From HGM11501 sp045123995 (GTDB lineage: Bacteria; Bacillota; Clostridia; CAKSNL01; HGM11501), in contig JBGVKY010000007.1 of NCBI GenBank assembly GCA_045123995.1, positions 14,515 to 78,514 on the forward strand: a stretch of 64,000 bases of DNA, read 5' to 3'. Every line of letters begins with the position of its first letter. The stretch's first letter is position 1. Positions 8,208 to 17,760 of the stretch are shown here, in pieces. Under the pieces are notes generated by a model. That model was not told the DNA's origin, ran no database searches, and saw nothing but the letters and a program-made list of their open reading frames with translations. The position numbers and the translations under genes are program-made.

Positions 8208-10646
8208 ATGCCGTCCTTTGAAGACAGATTTACAGAAAAATCAAAACACGTATTATCCGCCGCCCAATCCTTTGCGGAAAAAATGGGAACAGGCTATGTA
8301 GGAAGCGAACATGTGCTTTTAGGTCTTTTAGACGAAGAAACAGGCACCGCCTTTCGCTATCTTTCAGAAAAAGGTGTGACACTTTCAAAAGTAATTGATA
8401 AAATCAATGAATTTTTGGAGGTTCCCAACGAGCCTAAAAGTATTACGGAATATACCCCCAGAACCAAGCGTATTTTAGAGATAAGCTTTATGGAGGCAGG
8501 AAATTTAGGTTCGAGCTTTATTGATACAGAACACATACTTCTGGCGCTTTTCAGGGAGGGACAAAATGTAGCCTTGAGAATTTTATCCTCCTTAGGCCTT
8601 CCCAGAAACGCCTATAACGACATATTGAACTTCCTTTTGGGTGCATCCGGAGAAAGCCATCATGACACATCAAATCCCCAGGGGAAGCCGGGCAAAAAGA
8701 GTAACACTCCCACATTAAATCAGTTTGGCAGAGACCTTACCCAAGGTGCCAAAGAGGGTAAGTTTGACCCTGTAATAGGCAGAAGCGAAGAAATAGAAAG
8801 AGTAATTCAGATTTTATCAAGACGAAGCAAAAACAATCCCTGTCTGATAGGTGAGCCCGGTGTCGGTAAAACGGCTATTGCCGAGGGTCTTGCCCAGATG
8901 ATTGTAAAAGGAGAAGTTCCTGAAAACTTAAAGGGCAAGCGCCTTTTCACTTTGGATTTATCCTCCATGCTGGCAGGTGCAAAATATCGAGGCGAATTTG
9001 AAGAAAGATTAAAAACAGCAGTTGATGAAATTATAAAGAGCAAAAACGTCATTTTATTTATTGACGAAATTCACACCATCATAGGTGCCGGTGCTGCCGA
9101 GGGAGCCATTGATGCTTCCAATATATTAAAGCCCTCACTTGCCCGTGGAGAGCTTCAGTTAATAGGTGCCACCACCATAAACGAATACAGAAAATATATA
9201 GAAAAGGACTCTGCCTTGGAAAGACGATTTCAGCCTGTCACCGTTGGCGAGCCCACGGTGGACGAGACCATTTTAATCTTAAAAGGCTTAAAGGATAAGT
9301 ACGAGGCTCACCACAATACAAAAATCACAGACTCAGCTATAGATGCGGCTGCAAAGCTTTCCGCAAGATATATCTCCGACAGATTTTTGCCCGATAAAGC
9401 TATTGACTTAATTGATGAGGCCTGCTCCAGAGCACGAATGGTCAGCCTTACCCCACCTCCTGAATTAAAGGAACTTGAAGATAAATTAAATGAAGTTAAA
9501 AAGGAAAAGGAATCATCAATAGCTTCTCAGGAGTTTGAAAAAGCCGCAGCATTGCGTGATAAGGAAAAGGAAATTTCAGACAATCTTAAAATAAAGAAAG
9601 ACGATTGGTCTAAAAAAACTTTCGAAAGTCACACTGAAATCACAGAGGATAATATTGCACAGGTTCTTTCTGCCTGGACTCATATTCCCGTAAGCAAGTT
9701 AGGTGAAGACGATGCAAAAAGACTTTTAGATCTTGAGAATGTTCTCCACCAGAGGGTTGTGGGGCAGAGCGATGCAGTAAGTGCAGTTGCCAGAGCTATA
9801 CGCCGAGGAAGAATGGGACTTAAAGATCCCAAAAGACCCATTGGTTCCTTTATATTCTTAGGCCCCACGGGTGTGGGAAAAACCGAGCTTTCAAAGGCTC
9901 TGGCAGAGGCTATGTTTGCAGATGAGGATGCTCTCATACGAGTTGATATGTCTGAATATATGGAAAAGCACTCTGTATCCAAGCTTGTAGGCTCACCTCC
10001 GGGATATGTGGGATTTGACGAAGGCGGTCAGCTTACGGAAAAGGTAAGAAGAAAACCTTATTCCGTTATACTGTTTGACGAAATTGAAAAGGCACATCCC
10101 GACGTTTTCAATATCATGCTCCAGATTTTAGACGACGGTATTTTAACGGATTCACAGGGTAAAAAAGTGGATTTCAAAAACACCGTAATCATTATGACCT
10201 CCAACATCGGGGCAAGGAAAATTACCGATACTGCAAAATCCATCGGCTTTTCTGATACCTCCAAGGCAGCGGATCATGAAAAGATAAAGGAAAATGTACT
10301 TTCAGAACTGAAAAAAGAATTCCGTCCCGAATTTTTAAACAGAATTGATGAAATTATAGTGTTCCATAAGCTTTCAGAAGAAGAAATAAAGAAAATCGCA
10401 AAGCTTTTATTAAAGAGTGTTGAACAAAGAATGGAAGCCATGGAAATAAAAATTTCCTTTGATGACTCTCTCCTTTCCATGATTGCAAAAGAGGGCTTTG
10501 ATGAAACCTATGGTGCAAGACCTTTAAAACGCGCAATACAGAGCAAGATTGAAGATTTTCTGGCAGAAAAAATGCTTTCTGGCGAAATCAAAAAAGGCGA
10601 TGAGAAAAACCTTTCCTTTGACGGAGAAAAGGTTATAGTTAAATAA
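8208..10646 (+). CDS. clpC: AAA+ unfoldase ClpC
   Basis: ClpC unfolds substrates, including arginine-phosphorylated ones, and feeds them to ClpP. The 812 residues show two Clp N repeats (1-145), AAA domain 1 with Walker A GEPGVGKTA, the UVR-type middle domain (EFEKAAALRDKEKEI) that marks ClpC rather than ClpB, AAA domain 2 with GPTGVGKTEL, and a C-terminal D2-small domain. Between them is the SPPGYVGF pore loop. It ends the heat-shock operon, 15 bases after mcsB, and is followed at once by a terminator. Confidence 0.96.
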   Translation: MPSFEDRFTEKSKHVLSAAQSFAEKMGTGYVGSEHVLLGLLDEETGTAFRYLSEKGVTLSKVIDKINEFLEVPNEPKSITEYTPRTKRILEISFMEAGNLGSSFIDTEHILLALFREGQNVALRILSSLGLPRNAYNDILNFLLGASGESHHDTSNPQGKPGKKSNTPTLNQFGRDLTQGAKEGKFDPVIGRSEEIERVIQILSRRSKNNPCLIGEPGVGKTAIAEGLAQMIVKGEVPENLKGKRLFTLDLSSMLAGAKYRGEFEERLKTAVDEIIKSKNVILFIDEIHTIIGAGAAEGAIDASNILKPSLARGELQLIGATTINEYRKYIEKDSALERRFQPVTVGEPTVDETILILKGLKDKYEAHHNTKITDSAIDAAAKLSARYISDRFLPDKAIDLIDEACSRARMVSLTPPPELKELEDKLNEVKKEKESSIASQEFEKAAALRDKEKEISDNLKIKKDDWSKKTFESHTEITEDNIAQVLSAWTHIPVSKLGEDDAKRLLDLENVLHQRVVGQSDAVSAVARAIRRGRMGLKDPKRPIGSFIFLGPTGVGKTELSKALAEAMFADEDALIRVDMSEYMEKHSVSKLVGSPPGYVGFDEGGQLTEKVRRKPYSVILFDEIEKAHPDVFNIMLQILDDGILTDSQGKKVDFKNTVIIMTSNIGARKITDTAKSIGFSDTSKAADHEKIKENVLSELKKEFRPEFLNRIDEIIVFHKLSEEEIKKIAKLLLKSVEQRMEAMEIKISFDDSLLSMIAKEGFDETYGARPLKRAIQSKIEDFLAEKMLSGEIKKGDEKNLSFDGEKVIVK

Positions 10647-10673
10647 AAAAACAGCCCCAAGGGCTGTTTTTTT
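10645..10673. terminator. Bidirectional terminator between clpC and the aldolase gene
   Basis: ACAGCCC and GGGCTGT form a stem with a three-base loop, with an A run before and a T run after. The two genes converge on it, so it can serve both strands. Confidence 0.88.
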
Positions 10674-10674
10674 A

Positions 10675-11703
10675 TTATCTGAATAAGGTTTTTCCTGCGG
10701 ACTCCAAGTCGTTACAAGCTTCAACCACGCGCTTTGCCATTCCTTCTTCGCCTTTCTTTAAGTAAGCACGGGGGTCGTACATCTTTTTATTTCCCACTTC
10801 TCCGTCGATTTTAAGCATTCCGTCATAGTTTTTGAACATATGGTCAACAACGGGAGTAGAGAAAGCGTACTGAGTATCGGTATCTATATTCATCTTTATT
10901 ACGCCATAGCCTAAAGTTTCCTTGATTTCTTCCTTGGAAGAACCTGAACCGCCATGGAATACAAGGTAGAATCCCTTATCATTTCCGTATTTAGCCTTTA
11001 AGGCATCCTGTCCGTTTTTGAGAATTGAGGGATTTAACTTTACGTTGCCCGGCTTATATACGCCGTGAACGTTACCGAAGGTTGCGGCAACAGTATATGT
11101 ACCGTCTATATCCTTTAAGGCATCGTAAACCTTTAACATATCTTCGGGAGTTGTATATAACTTATCATTTGCTACGCCTTCGTTGTTCTGACCGTCTTCC
11201 TCTCCGCCTACAACGCCGGTTTCAACTTCTAAAACAATCTGGCTTTTTGCGCAACGTGCGAAAAGCTCTTTTGCGATTTTTATGTTTTCATCAAGGGTAA
11301 TATCGCTTCCGTCAAACATATGACTGTTGAAAAGATTTGGTCTTCCCTCGGCACGTCTCTTTTCTGTTTCAGCTATAAGAGGAAGCATAAAGCCTTCAAG
11401 CTTTCCCTTTGTGCAGTGGTCTGTATGCAGAGCAACATATACGTTATATTTTTCTGCCATGAGTCTAACATGGTCTGCCAGGCTTATAGCACCCAAAACC
11501 TTGTCATTGAGATTAAGTCCTGACGCGAATTCAGCTCCGCCGACAGAAACCTGAATGATACCGTCGGACTTGGCATCTGCCAGACCTTTTAATACTGCAT
11601 TTGCAGTTTCCATGGAAGAAATGTTTACAGCGGGATATGCATAATGATTGTCATAAGCCGCTTTCATCATATTTAAGTACTGTTCATAATTTACTACGGG
11701 CAT
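10675..11703 (-). CDS. fbaA: Class II fructose-bisphosphate aldolase
   Basis: Catalyses cleavage of fructose-1,6-bisphosphate to DHAP and glyceraldehyde-3-phosphate in glycolysis, with zinc. The 342-residue product has the zinc-site HTDHC, the VETGVVGGEEDG loop, the FGNVHGVY segment, the HGGSGSSKEEI phosphate-binding loop and NIDTDTQYAF. The long form and insertions match the class IIA (E. coli FbaA) type, not the short FbaB/Fba type common in bacilli. Start is the ATG at 11703 after TTGGAGGTTTTG; an upstream TTG overlaps that ribosome site. Confidence 0.94.
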   Translation of the reverse strand: MPVVNYEQYLNMMKAAYDNHYAYPAVNISSMETANAVLKGLADAKSDGIIQVSVGGAEFASGLNLNDKVLGAISLADHVRLMAEKYNVYVALHTDHCTKGKLEGFMLPLIAETEKRRAEGRPNLFNSHMFDGSDITLDENIKIAKELFARCAKSQIVLEVETGVVGGEEDGQNNEGVANDKLYTTPEDMLKVYDALKDIDGTYTVAATFGNVHGVYKPGNVKLNPSILKNGQDALKAKYGNDKGFYLVFHGGSGSSKEEIKETLGYGVIKMNIDTDTQYAFSTPVVDHMFKNYDGMLKIDGEVGNKKMYDPRAYLKKGEEGMAKRVVEACNDLESAGKTLFR

Positions 11704-11732
11704 TATCAAAACCTCCAACTTATATTTTTTTT

Positions 11733-11761
11733 ATTCTACCATAAATCCCAAGGTATGTCAA
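11733..11761 (-). promoter_or_regulatory. Promoter of the aldolase gene
   Basis: On the minus strand: TTGACA (11756-11761), 17-base spacer, TAGAAT (11733-11738), about 30 bases before the start codon. Near consensus. The rest of the gap up to tspO (11762-11903) is AT-rich; I see no convincing promoter for tspO in it. Confidence 0.8.
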
Positions 11762-11903
11762 TTATTTAACTAATGAAAAAGTCCACTAATTTAGAAAATT
11801 CAACACTTTATCCAATATTCTTCCCTATATAACTTTTTTTCTTGTCATAAAACAATGACTTTATGTGTAGACTATAACTATCTTAATAAAAAGGACTGAT
11901 TTT

Positions 11904-12377
11904 ATGTGGAAAAAATATAAGCCTTATGTAATTTCTTCGGCTATAGCTCTTTTAGTCGGAGGGCTTTCTGCTCTTTTTACCAAAGACAACATGGATATTT
12001 ATAAGGATATTGTCGCTCCTCCTTTAGCTCCGCCCTCATTTCTATTTCCCATTGTATGGTCAATTTTATATATTTTAATGGGAATTTCATCCGCCCTGGT
12101 CTATAAAAACAGAAAGCTGAATCCCCATAAAGCAAAAAATGCCCTGACCTATTATGCCGTATCTTTATTCTTTAACTTTTTCTGGAGCATTTTATTTTTC
12201 AATTTCCGCACGTTTTTGGCCTCTTTCATCTGGCTTTTTATACTCTGGATTTTAATACTCATCTGCATTATAAAATTTTATCATTTTTCAAAAACAGCTT
12301 CATATCTCTTAATTCCCTATTTTTTGTGGGTTTTGTTTGCTCTTTATCTGAATCTGGCTATTTATGTGTTAAATTAA
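11904..12377 (+). CDS. tspO: TspO/MBR family membrane protein
   Basis: A 157-residue protein with five predicted membrane helices, the fold of TspO (tryptophan-rich sensory protein / mitochondrial benzodiazepine receptor). Characteristic pieces are KPPLAPPSFLFPIVWSILY-type helix 1-2 loop (here APPLAPPSFLFPIVWSILY), NFFWSILFF and the last helix YFLWVLFALYLNLAIYVLN. Family members bind tetrapyrroles and affect oxidative stress responses; the role in anaerobes is unclear. Monocistronic, with its own ribosome site AAGGACTG and a terminator shared with the phage island. Confidence 0.9.
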   Translation: MWKKYKPYVISSAIALLVGGLSALFTKDNMDIYKDIVAPPLAPPSFLFPIVWSILYILMGISSALVYKNRKLNPHKAKNALTYYAVSLFFNFFWSILFFNFRTFLASFIWLFILWILILICIIKFYHFSKTASYLLIPYFLWVLFALYLNLAIYVLN

Positions 12378-12408
12378 AAAGAAGGTGCATACCATGCACC
12401 TTCTTTTT
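12376..12408. terminator. Bidirectional terminator between tspO and the phage island
   Basis: GAAGGTGCAT pairs with ATGCACCTTC over a three-base loop, with A and T runs on the two sides. It closes tspO on the plus strand and the phage operon on the minus strand, and so marks the left limit of the island. Confidence 0.9.
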
Positions 12409-12411
12409 AAT

Positions 12412-13386
12412 TCATACCTCACGCCAGTCAGGTCCGTACAAAATTCCGTCTCTTATCTTATATCCTGCATTTTCAAGATAATCCACATCAGCTGCGCTCA
12501 AAGCTTTTATTCCGTTTGTTTTATATATAGCTACAGCATTTTCAACCGGGTCATAGTTTGAAAGATAACTGTTTCCCGCAGCATCATATAAAATCCCTGT
12601 GGAGGGATCGTACCAACACCCCTCTTCTATGGCTAAAAGCTTCTGGTCCCTGGATAAAGCCTCCCAGCCCATTGACTGAAAGTCCTGCATCATTAAAATA
12701 TAATCTGACTTCTTAGCCTTATTTTCTGTTTCCTCTTCCTCCAAGGCCTCTTTTTCCTTTTCCCAAATTTCCTCTTCTTTTCTGATTTTTTCTTCGGCAA
12801 GAGCTATTTCCTTTAAGTTTTTGTCCTGCTCGTATAAAAATTCATCATATGCCATTTTATAAAAATCTGTCATTTTATCCGCCGCTTCCTCCATGTAATC
12901 ATTGTACTCTCCGCTTGCGGCCGATACTGCGTAGCTTCCTGCCACGCCTCCTGTCATGGAAGAAAGCTTACCAAGGGTATCTTCCATGGCCTTTTTTCCC
13001 TCTCTCTCCATCTTATTCACATAATTTTTATATTTTTTATCACTTTCAGGGTCATAGGTAAATTCGGCATCTTCATACTTTTTTAATGCCTTTTCTAAAT
13101 CTACGTAGCCTTCTGCCTCTTCATAGTTGAAGGCGGGACTCATAGTACTGTTTCCCTTAAGACCCATGCCTATTTCATCGCTTCGTCTTCCGTCAGAAAG
13201 CTCCCATATACCTGTAGCTTCATCATAATAACTATCCTTACCGGTTTTTGCATCCCATCTTTTTACAAGCTGCACCTGTCTCTCATGGGCTCCTTCAGGG
13301 TCCAATGCCCAATCTTCTCTGTTTTTTTGAAATTCCCGATCAAATTCTTCTTTTGTAATATCTTCATACATAAACTCATCTTTCAT
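12412..13386 (-). CDS. Phage minor or internal virion protein (unnamed family)
   Basis: 324 residues, acidic, without membrane segments. The middle (about 110-190) has a YDPESDKKYKNYV...GKKAMEDTLGKLSSMTGG...SAASGEYNDYMEEAADKMTDFYKMAYDEF pattern of amphipathic helices that I recognise as a conserved but unnamed phage protein of Firmicutes, usually beside P22-type portals. A charged coiled coil follows (190-230), then short WYDPSTGILYDAAG-like repeats. It overlaps the portal gene by 11 bases and is the last gene of the operon. Its position after portal suggests a virion-internal or ejection protein; this is inference. Confidence 0.6.
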   Translation of the reverse strand: MKDEFMYEDITKEEFDREFQKNREDWALDPEGAHERQVQLVKRWDAKTGKDSYYDEATGIWELSDGRRSDEIGMGLKGNSTMSPAFNYEEAEGYVDLEKALKKYEDAEFTYDPESDKKYKNYVNKMEREGKKAMEDTLGKLSSMTGGVAGSYAVSAASGEYNDYMEEAADKMTDFYKMAYDEFLYEQDKNLKEIALAEEKIRKEEEIWEKEKEALEEEETENKAKKSDYILMMQDFQSMGWEALSRDQKLLAIEEGCWYDPSTGILYDAAGNSYLSNYDPVENAVAIYKTNGIKALSAADVDYLENAGYKIRDGILYGPDWREV

Positions 13387-15037
13387 AAGCCTTCTCCTCT
13401 CTCAATTTTTCCTGCCTTTCAAAATTGGTTATTTTTGAAACAATCTCATCCTTTCCGTCAAAATCCATCATGGATAACATGAGCAGAGCCTGATGAGAAT
13501 TTTTCGGATTGAAAATCCCCATTCTGTAAAGATTACTTGCCGTTTCATTCTGGGAAAGCTTTGAATAAGGATTGGTTTTCTGCGCCTTCACACTTATATC
13601 AAATATGGGTTTCCTTTTCAGAGAATTTCCTTCGTGGTCCGTAAGCTTCACCCCACCGGGACCTACAGTATCCTTAATCACCAGGTTTTTGTTGGAATAA
13701 GACACAAATTTTTCGCCCTCATTTGGTTTTACAATTCTGAAGGTTCTCTCGTTTGTATAAAACTGTCTTATAAGCTCGATAACAAGATTTATTATCTTGA
13801 CGTAGGCACGGTAACTGGTTTTTATCATATCACGGCTGGTTTTGTTCCCTGCCTCCTGAAGTGTTGCTATTGCCGCACCGCTGGTTACGCCGCCCTGGGT
13901 TCCTCCGGAATTTACATCTCTGTTTCCTATATTTTCTTTAAGCTCGTAAATCTTTCTTTCCAGAAGCTTATAATAAATTCCGCTTAAGGGATTTAATGAA
14001 ATCTGATGGAAACGTTCATCAGATATATCTCCCGCCACGGAAACAAAGGGCTTTGACCAGTCGGAAAATTCCTTTTCGTTTATGCCAACGTCTTTTTTCT
14101 TGAACCATCTGGGAGTTGTGGCTTTCTTGGTATAATCCATTATAAGGGCGTCCAGACAGTCGATATATTCCTGGGCATCTTTGGTTACACTTATAATTCC
14201 GTAGCCTGTAACCTTATCAGCTTCAGGATAAAGTGTATCTATAACCACAGGATATAAACCGTGGTCATAAAATCCCTTTTCTTTATAGTCCGGGTCATCT
14301 TCAGATGCGTAAAGCACGGTATCACCTGTATATTTACAGTAGTGAAGCACTGTTTTTCCATTGACCCTTTTCTTATAGTACCAGTCCACAACCAATGTCT
14401 GATTGCTTCTATCCACCTCGTCATCCTTTTCATATTCCGATAGGGTAACAGCTTCCTTTGATATTTCCTTATCGGGATAGCGTTCCTTAAGAACATCTGC
14501 GTCCATAGCGGCACAGATAAAAAGATTTGGACTTTTCTGTATATCCGAAACCGCAGGGTCCCAGAAAAGATTTAAAAGGTCAATATTTTTAACCGTTATA
14601 TCTCCTATTCCAAAGTCTTTGTCCACATCCCAGAAAACTCCGTAGCAGGCACTTCCATGTTTAAGCTTGTACCAGGTGCCTTCAGAGTAGGTTTCTTCAA
14701 ATTCATTTCTGTCCAAAATAACCGGAATTATATCCGTGAGCATGGCCGCTTCATTCATATCTGACTCTTCCCTTGGAAGCATATAGGGTATGGGGTAGCT
14801 ATCCATCATGTCGGCATGCTTATTCACAACTGCATTCCACATATACGCCGAGCTCGAGGGGGTAACTCCATTGTTTTCTCCGGATTTTTTCCACATCTGA
14901 AGACGCCATGCTTTTTCTTCCTCCACTATTCTGGATTCCAGGTTGACTTTCCCGTTCTTATATCTTTCCAATATAGCGGAAGCTTCCATGATTCTTTCAT
15001 CCGAAGCTTTTTTATTTACACTTTTAATCTTTTTCAT
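13376..15037 (-). CDS. Phage portal protein
   Basis: A 553-residue protein with the features of P22-like portals: an N-terminal helical part rich in E/K, the WYKLKHGSACYGVFWD strand region, VKNIDLLNLFWDPAV, a long central helix and GGVTSGAAIATLQEAGNKTSRDM before the stem and crown helices. The portal forms the dodecameric ring at the capsid vertex through which terminase pumps DNA. Start is the ATG at 15037 with GAAAGGAG ahead of it. It follows the terminase gene by 10 bases, the usual TerL-portal pairing. Confidence 0.88.
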   Translation of the reverse strand: MKKIKSVNKKASDERIMEASAILERYKNGKVNLESRIVEEEKAWRLQMWKKSGENNGVTPSSSAYMWNAVVNKHADMMDSYPIPYMLPREESDMNEAAMLTDIIPVILDRNEFEETYSEGTWYKLKHGSACYGVFWDVDKDFGIGDITVKNIDLLNLFWDPAVSDIQKSPNLFICAAMDADVLKERYPDKEISKEAVTLSEYEKDDEVDRSNQTLVVDWYYKKRVNGKTVLHYCKYTGDTVLYASEDDPDYKEKGFYDHGLYPVVIDTLYPEADKVTGYGIISVTKDAQEYIDCLDALIMDYTKKATTPRWFKKKDVGINEKEFSDWSKPFVSVAGDISDERFHQISLNPLSGIYYKLLERKIYELKENIGNRDVNSGGTQGGVTSGAAIATLQEAGNKTSRDMIKTSYRAYVKIINLVIELIRQFYTNERTFRIVKPNEGEKFVSYSNKNLVIKDTVGPGGVKLTDHEGNSLKRKPIFDISVKAQKTNPYSKLSQNETASNLYRMGIFNPKNSHQALLMLSMMDFDGKDEIVSKITNFERQEKLREEKAYER

Positions 15038-15047
15038 AATTCTCCTT

Positions 15048-16454
15048 TCAGTACAGCAAATAGTCATATTTCCCCACTTTAACATCCTTTGAAAGAGGGT
15101 CAAATGCCTTTATTTCATAAGGAATGCTAAGCGAAGGAGCAATGGGCTTTGCCATACACATATACCTTACCTCATCGGCAATGTGATCCTCTCCCTCAGT
15201 GTCCAGATCCTCAGGATGAGTTTTCGAAAAAACCAAGGAGGGAAAGGTTTTTATAAATCCCTCGCAGTTGGAAAACACATACATCATCGGAATTTTATTT
15301 TCATCAAAATTCAGTCTGTAATGTACCTGCATCCAACCGGGGATTCTGTTATTGTCTCCCTTGTCAAAGTATATACCGAAGCTTTCTGCTGTTTCGTAAA
15401 CCGAAGTCCCACGGGACTTGTCCCAGATAGAGGGGTCTGCAACACCTGAAATTTCTTTGCCTTTCAGCCAGGCGTGGCTTTTTTCCAATTCGGAAACTTT
15501 CGAAAATATCTTTTCAGGTGTCCATTTAACCCCTCTGTTGGGTATATAAAATCCGCCCTCATCCCTTGCACAGCCATAAAGCTCTAAAATTCTGTAGAGT
15601 CTGCCGTCAAAGTCAATCGCCCACCAGGCAACTGAAAAGGGCCTTGCGTATCCGAAGTCGAAGCTTCGCATAATTGTCCATTCCGGTGGCGGAGTAAAGG
15701 GTGCAATAACATGTGTATCAATTCTGTCTTCGTAATGCTCAATATTATTTTTAAATTCCGAAAAAAACTGTCCCTCGAAAATATCCCAGTCTCCGTATAA
15801 TAAGGCCTTCTTCTCCGATAGGGGTAGAGATTCCAGTCTCTTTATATATGACGGGTCGTTTTCCATTAAAAACTTATTTTCCTCCACTCTTGCTGGAATG
15901 AACAAAAAAGTTGTATCTCCTTTTCTAAAGGGTTTTCCGGGGATTCCTGGGTTTATGAACATGGTCTTCACCCAGGAATGCCCCTTGCTTCCGGGGTTGG
16001 TGGAGGACTTTATCTGCTTAGGAAATTTATTGACGCCTCGAAGACGGCTCCTCATATACTTATACTGATATTCCGTAAAATGAGTAAGCTCATCAAAGCG
16101 GATTATATCATATTCTGCCGACTGGTAATTGGTAACATCAGAATCATTTGCTATATACCCAAACTCAATGAATGAACCGTTTACAAAAGTCATCTTATGA
16201 TTTACGGAAGAATATGTATAAATTTCTTTCGGAAAAAGGGAAAGTGCCGTAAGTATAATTGAACGGTTAAGCTCAGGAAATGAATTTCTTAAAATTATCT
16301 GCTTTATTCCGGGATATGCCATAGCCTTTATAAAAGCATCTATAAGCTGTCCGTAGCTTTTTCCGCCCCCGGCGGCTCCTCCGTATAAAACTTCATCCTC
16401 TTTGGCATCAATAAACATTTTCTGTTTTTTTGTTACATTTAAGTCTATCTCCAT
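15048..16454 (-). CDS. Terminase large subunit
   Basis: 468 residues. The ATPase motor shows a Walker A at residues 25-33 (GGAAGGGKS) and Walker B at 117-122 (IIRFDE), followed by a TSSTNPGSKGHSW-like coupling motif. The C-terminal RNase H-like nuclease shows the acidic residues in MRSFDFGYARP and GVADPSIWD, and a late Asp pair near DHIADEVRY. It packages DNA into the prohead through the portal. I found no small terminase subunit nearby; the 82-residue gene upstream in the operon is a poor candidate. Confidence 0.93.
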   Translation of the reverse strand: MEIDLNVTKKQKMFIDAKEDEVLYGGAAGGGKSYGQLIDAFIKAMAYPGIKQIILRNSFPELNRSIILTALSLFPKEIYTYSSVNHKMTFVNGSFIEFGYIANDSDVTNYQSAEYDIIRFDELTHFTEYQYKYMRSRLRGVNKFPKQIKSSTNPGSKGHSWVKTMFINPGIPGKPFRKGDTTFLFIPARVEENKFLMENDPSYIKRLESLPLSEKKALLYGDWDIFEGQFFSEFKNNIEHYEDRIDTHVIAPFTPPPEWTIMRSFDFGYARPFSVAWWAIDFDGRLYRILELYGCARDEGGFYIPNRGVKWTPEKIFSKVSELEKSHAWLKGKEISGVADPSIWDKSRGTSVYETAESFGIYFDKGDNNRIPGWMQVHYRLNFDENKIPMMYVFSNCEGFIKTFPSLVFSKTHPEDLDTEGEDHIADEVRYMCMAKPIAPSLSIPYEIKAFDPLSKDVKVGKYDYLLY

Positions 16455-16473
16455 TTTTCCTCCCCGGTCCTTT

Positions 16474-16722
16474 TTAGCCTTCAGACAATTCGCTTATGCG
16501 CTCCTGGGCCTTGCCCTTCTGTCCCAATGCCTGCTCTATTACTAGGGCATATTTTCTCTTGATTTTTACTTTCTTTCCTCTGGGAACTATGAGCGCTGTT
16601 CCGTTTAAGATTACAACAACGTCATCTTTATATCTGCCGTCATCCTTGTGAAGTGTTATTTCAACTTCCTCATTTAAGTAATCCTTGTTTTCGTAAATGT
16701 TTTCTTTAACCTTTGTAGCCAT
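16474..16722 (-). CDS. Small phage protein between capsid and terminase genes
   Basis: 82 residues from the ATG at 16722, which has AAAGGAATT at good spacing. It predicts mainly beta strands: EEVEITLHKDD, DVVVILNGTALIVPRGKKVKIKRKYALVIEQAL. The ILNGTALIVPRGK segment is typical of small proteins placed next to N4-gp56 capsid genes. A head decoration or connector role would fit the position, but nothing in the sequence proves it. Confidence 0.6.
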   Translation of the reverse strand: MATKVKENIYENKDYLNEEVEITLHKDDGRYKDDVVVILNGTALIVPRGKKVKIKRKYALVIEQALGQKGKAQERISELSEG

Positions 16723-16740
16723 AGTATCAATTCCTTTCAA

Positions 16741-17742
16741 TTAGTTTTCTTCGTCTTCAAAGCTTGATGTGGTTTCTACTCTTACCATGTAAGGTTCAAC
16801 CAGAATTTCTGCAGTATGGTATGCTTTCCAGCCCACTGTAGAACGCTGATTTAAGGGGTCTCCCGTACCTGCGGAACCCAACGCCTTAACGATGGTTGTA
16901 AGACCTCCGCCTTCAATATCTGTTATACCGTAAGCATCCTTACCGAAAATAAGAGTTGCATAAACGCTTCTTCCGTCGGCACCTTCCTTCCAGATTTTAG
17001 CCTCTGTTGATTCGATTACCTTTACTCCTGCAATTTCTCCGATTTCACCGTTATAGATTTTTTCGACGTTATTTGAAGTGTACTTCTGGGCTTCAATCCA
17101 GTCGGGATCACTCATCAAATCGTAAGCTACTGAAGGATGCATGATTGCAATATAGTAACCGTCAATTTTGGGTGTGTTGTTCATTTTAAGAGTGCGGACT
17201 GCTCTCTTTAATACGTCAACGGACATATAGTGATTTCCTGTTTCAGCTCCGCCCTTTAATGCCCCTCTTGCTTCAACGCTGCCGTCAAAGTACTGAACGT
17301 TTGTACCGCAAACCAAAATATCTCTTTCCACGTTGTCGATGGTTCTTGCCGCCTGGTCTGAAATAAGCTCCAGGGTTTCGGTTACCACGGGGTCTATTGA
17401 CATAACGTTAAGATTATCGGAAATTGTGACATATCCGCCGTACTGGTGAATTGTACCCGTCACAGTGGATACGTCAAGATTCTGTCCGTCGGGAGTTACG
17501 CCCTCTGTGAGAGGTGTTGTAGCCTTACCGAGAGGTGTAAACTTACGGAACTCGATCTGATTACCGCCGTTTACAGGGATGTTTCTCTTCTGACCGAACT
17601 GACCGTGTATAAGATTGGGCTTTGCCAGATGAATTAAGGTTTTGTCATAGAAAACCTTGTTCTGTGATACTAAATTGTTGCCTTCCTTGTTAGATGTCAT
17701 TGTGTTGGTGTTAAGACCAAATAAGTTTAAGTTGATATTCAT
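16741..17742 (-). CDS. Major capsid protein, N4-gp56 family
   Basis: 333 residues with the HK97-fold capsid pattern of the N4-gp56 family: KPNLIHGQFGQKRNIPVNGGNQIEFRKF, the LTEGVTPDGQNL loop, YGGYVTISDNL and a C-terminal HTAEILVEPYMVRVETTS. The N-terminus, MNINLNLFGLN, resembles the LNLQFFA processing site of Firmicutes ribosomal protein L27, the substrate of Prp; a Prp-like gene lies two genes away. It follows the scaffold gene by 18 bases with a normal ribosome site. Confidence 0.88.
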   Translation of the reverse strand: MNINLNLFGLNTNTMTSNKEGNNLVSQNKVFYDKTLIHLAKPNLIHGQFGQKRNIPVNGGNQIEFRKFTPLGKATTPLTEGVTPDGQNLDVSTVTGTIHQYGGYVTISDNLNVMSIDPVVTETLELISDQAARTIDNVERDILVCGTNVQYFDGSVEARGALKGGAETGNHYMSVDVLKRAVRTLKMNNTPKIDGYYIAIMHPSVAYDLMSDPDWIEAQKYTSNNVEKIYNGEIGEIAGVKVIESTEAKIWKEGADGRSVYATLIFGKDAYGITDIEGGGLTTIVKALGSAGTGDPLNQRSTVGWKAYHTAEILVEPYMVRVETTSSFEDEEN

Positions 17743-17760
17743 TATAATTCCTCCATTTAA

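Noticed and set aside
11762..11903. tspO promoter from TTGTCA and TATAAC
   Set aside because: The spacing is about 25 bases, too long for a normal promoter.
14239..14514. Antisense and overlapping reading frames within phage, ribosomal and glycan genes
   Set aside because: They lie in other frames of clear genes, lack ribosome sites, and have no family features.
16474..16722. Small terminase subunit
   Set aside because: It is mostly beta strands with no helix-turn-helix, and too short.
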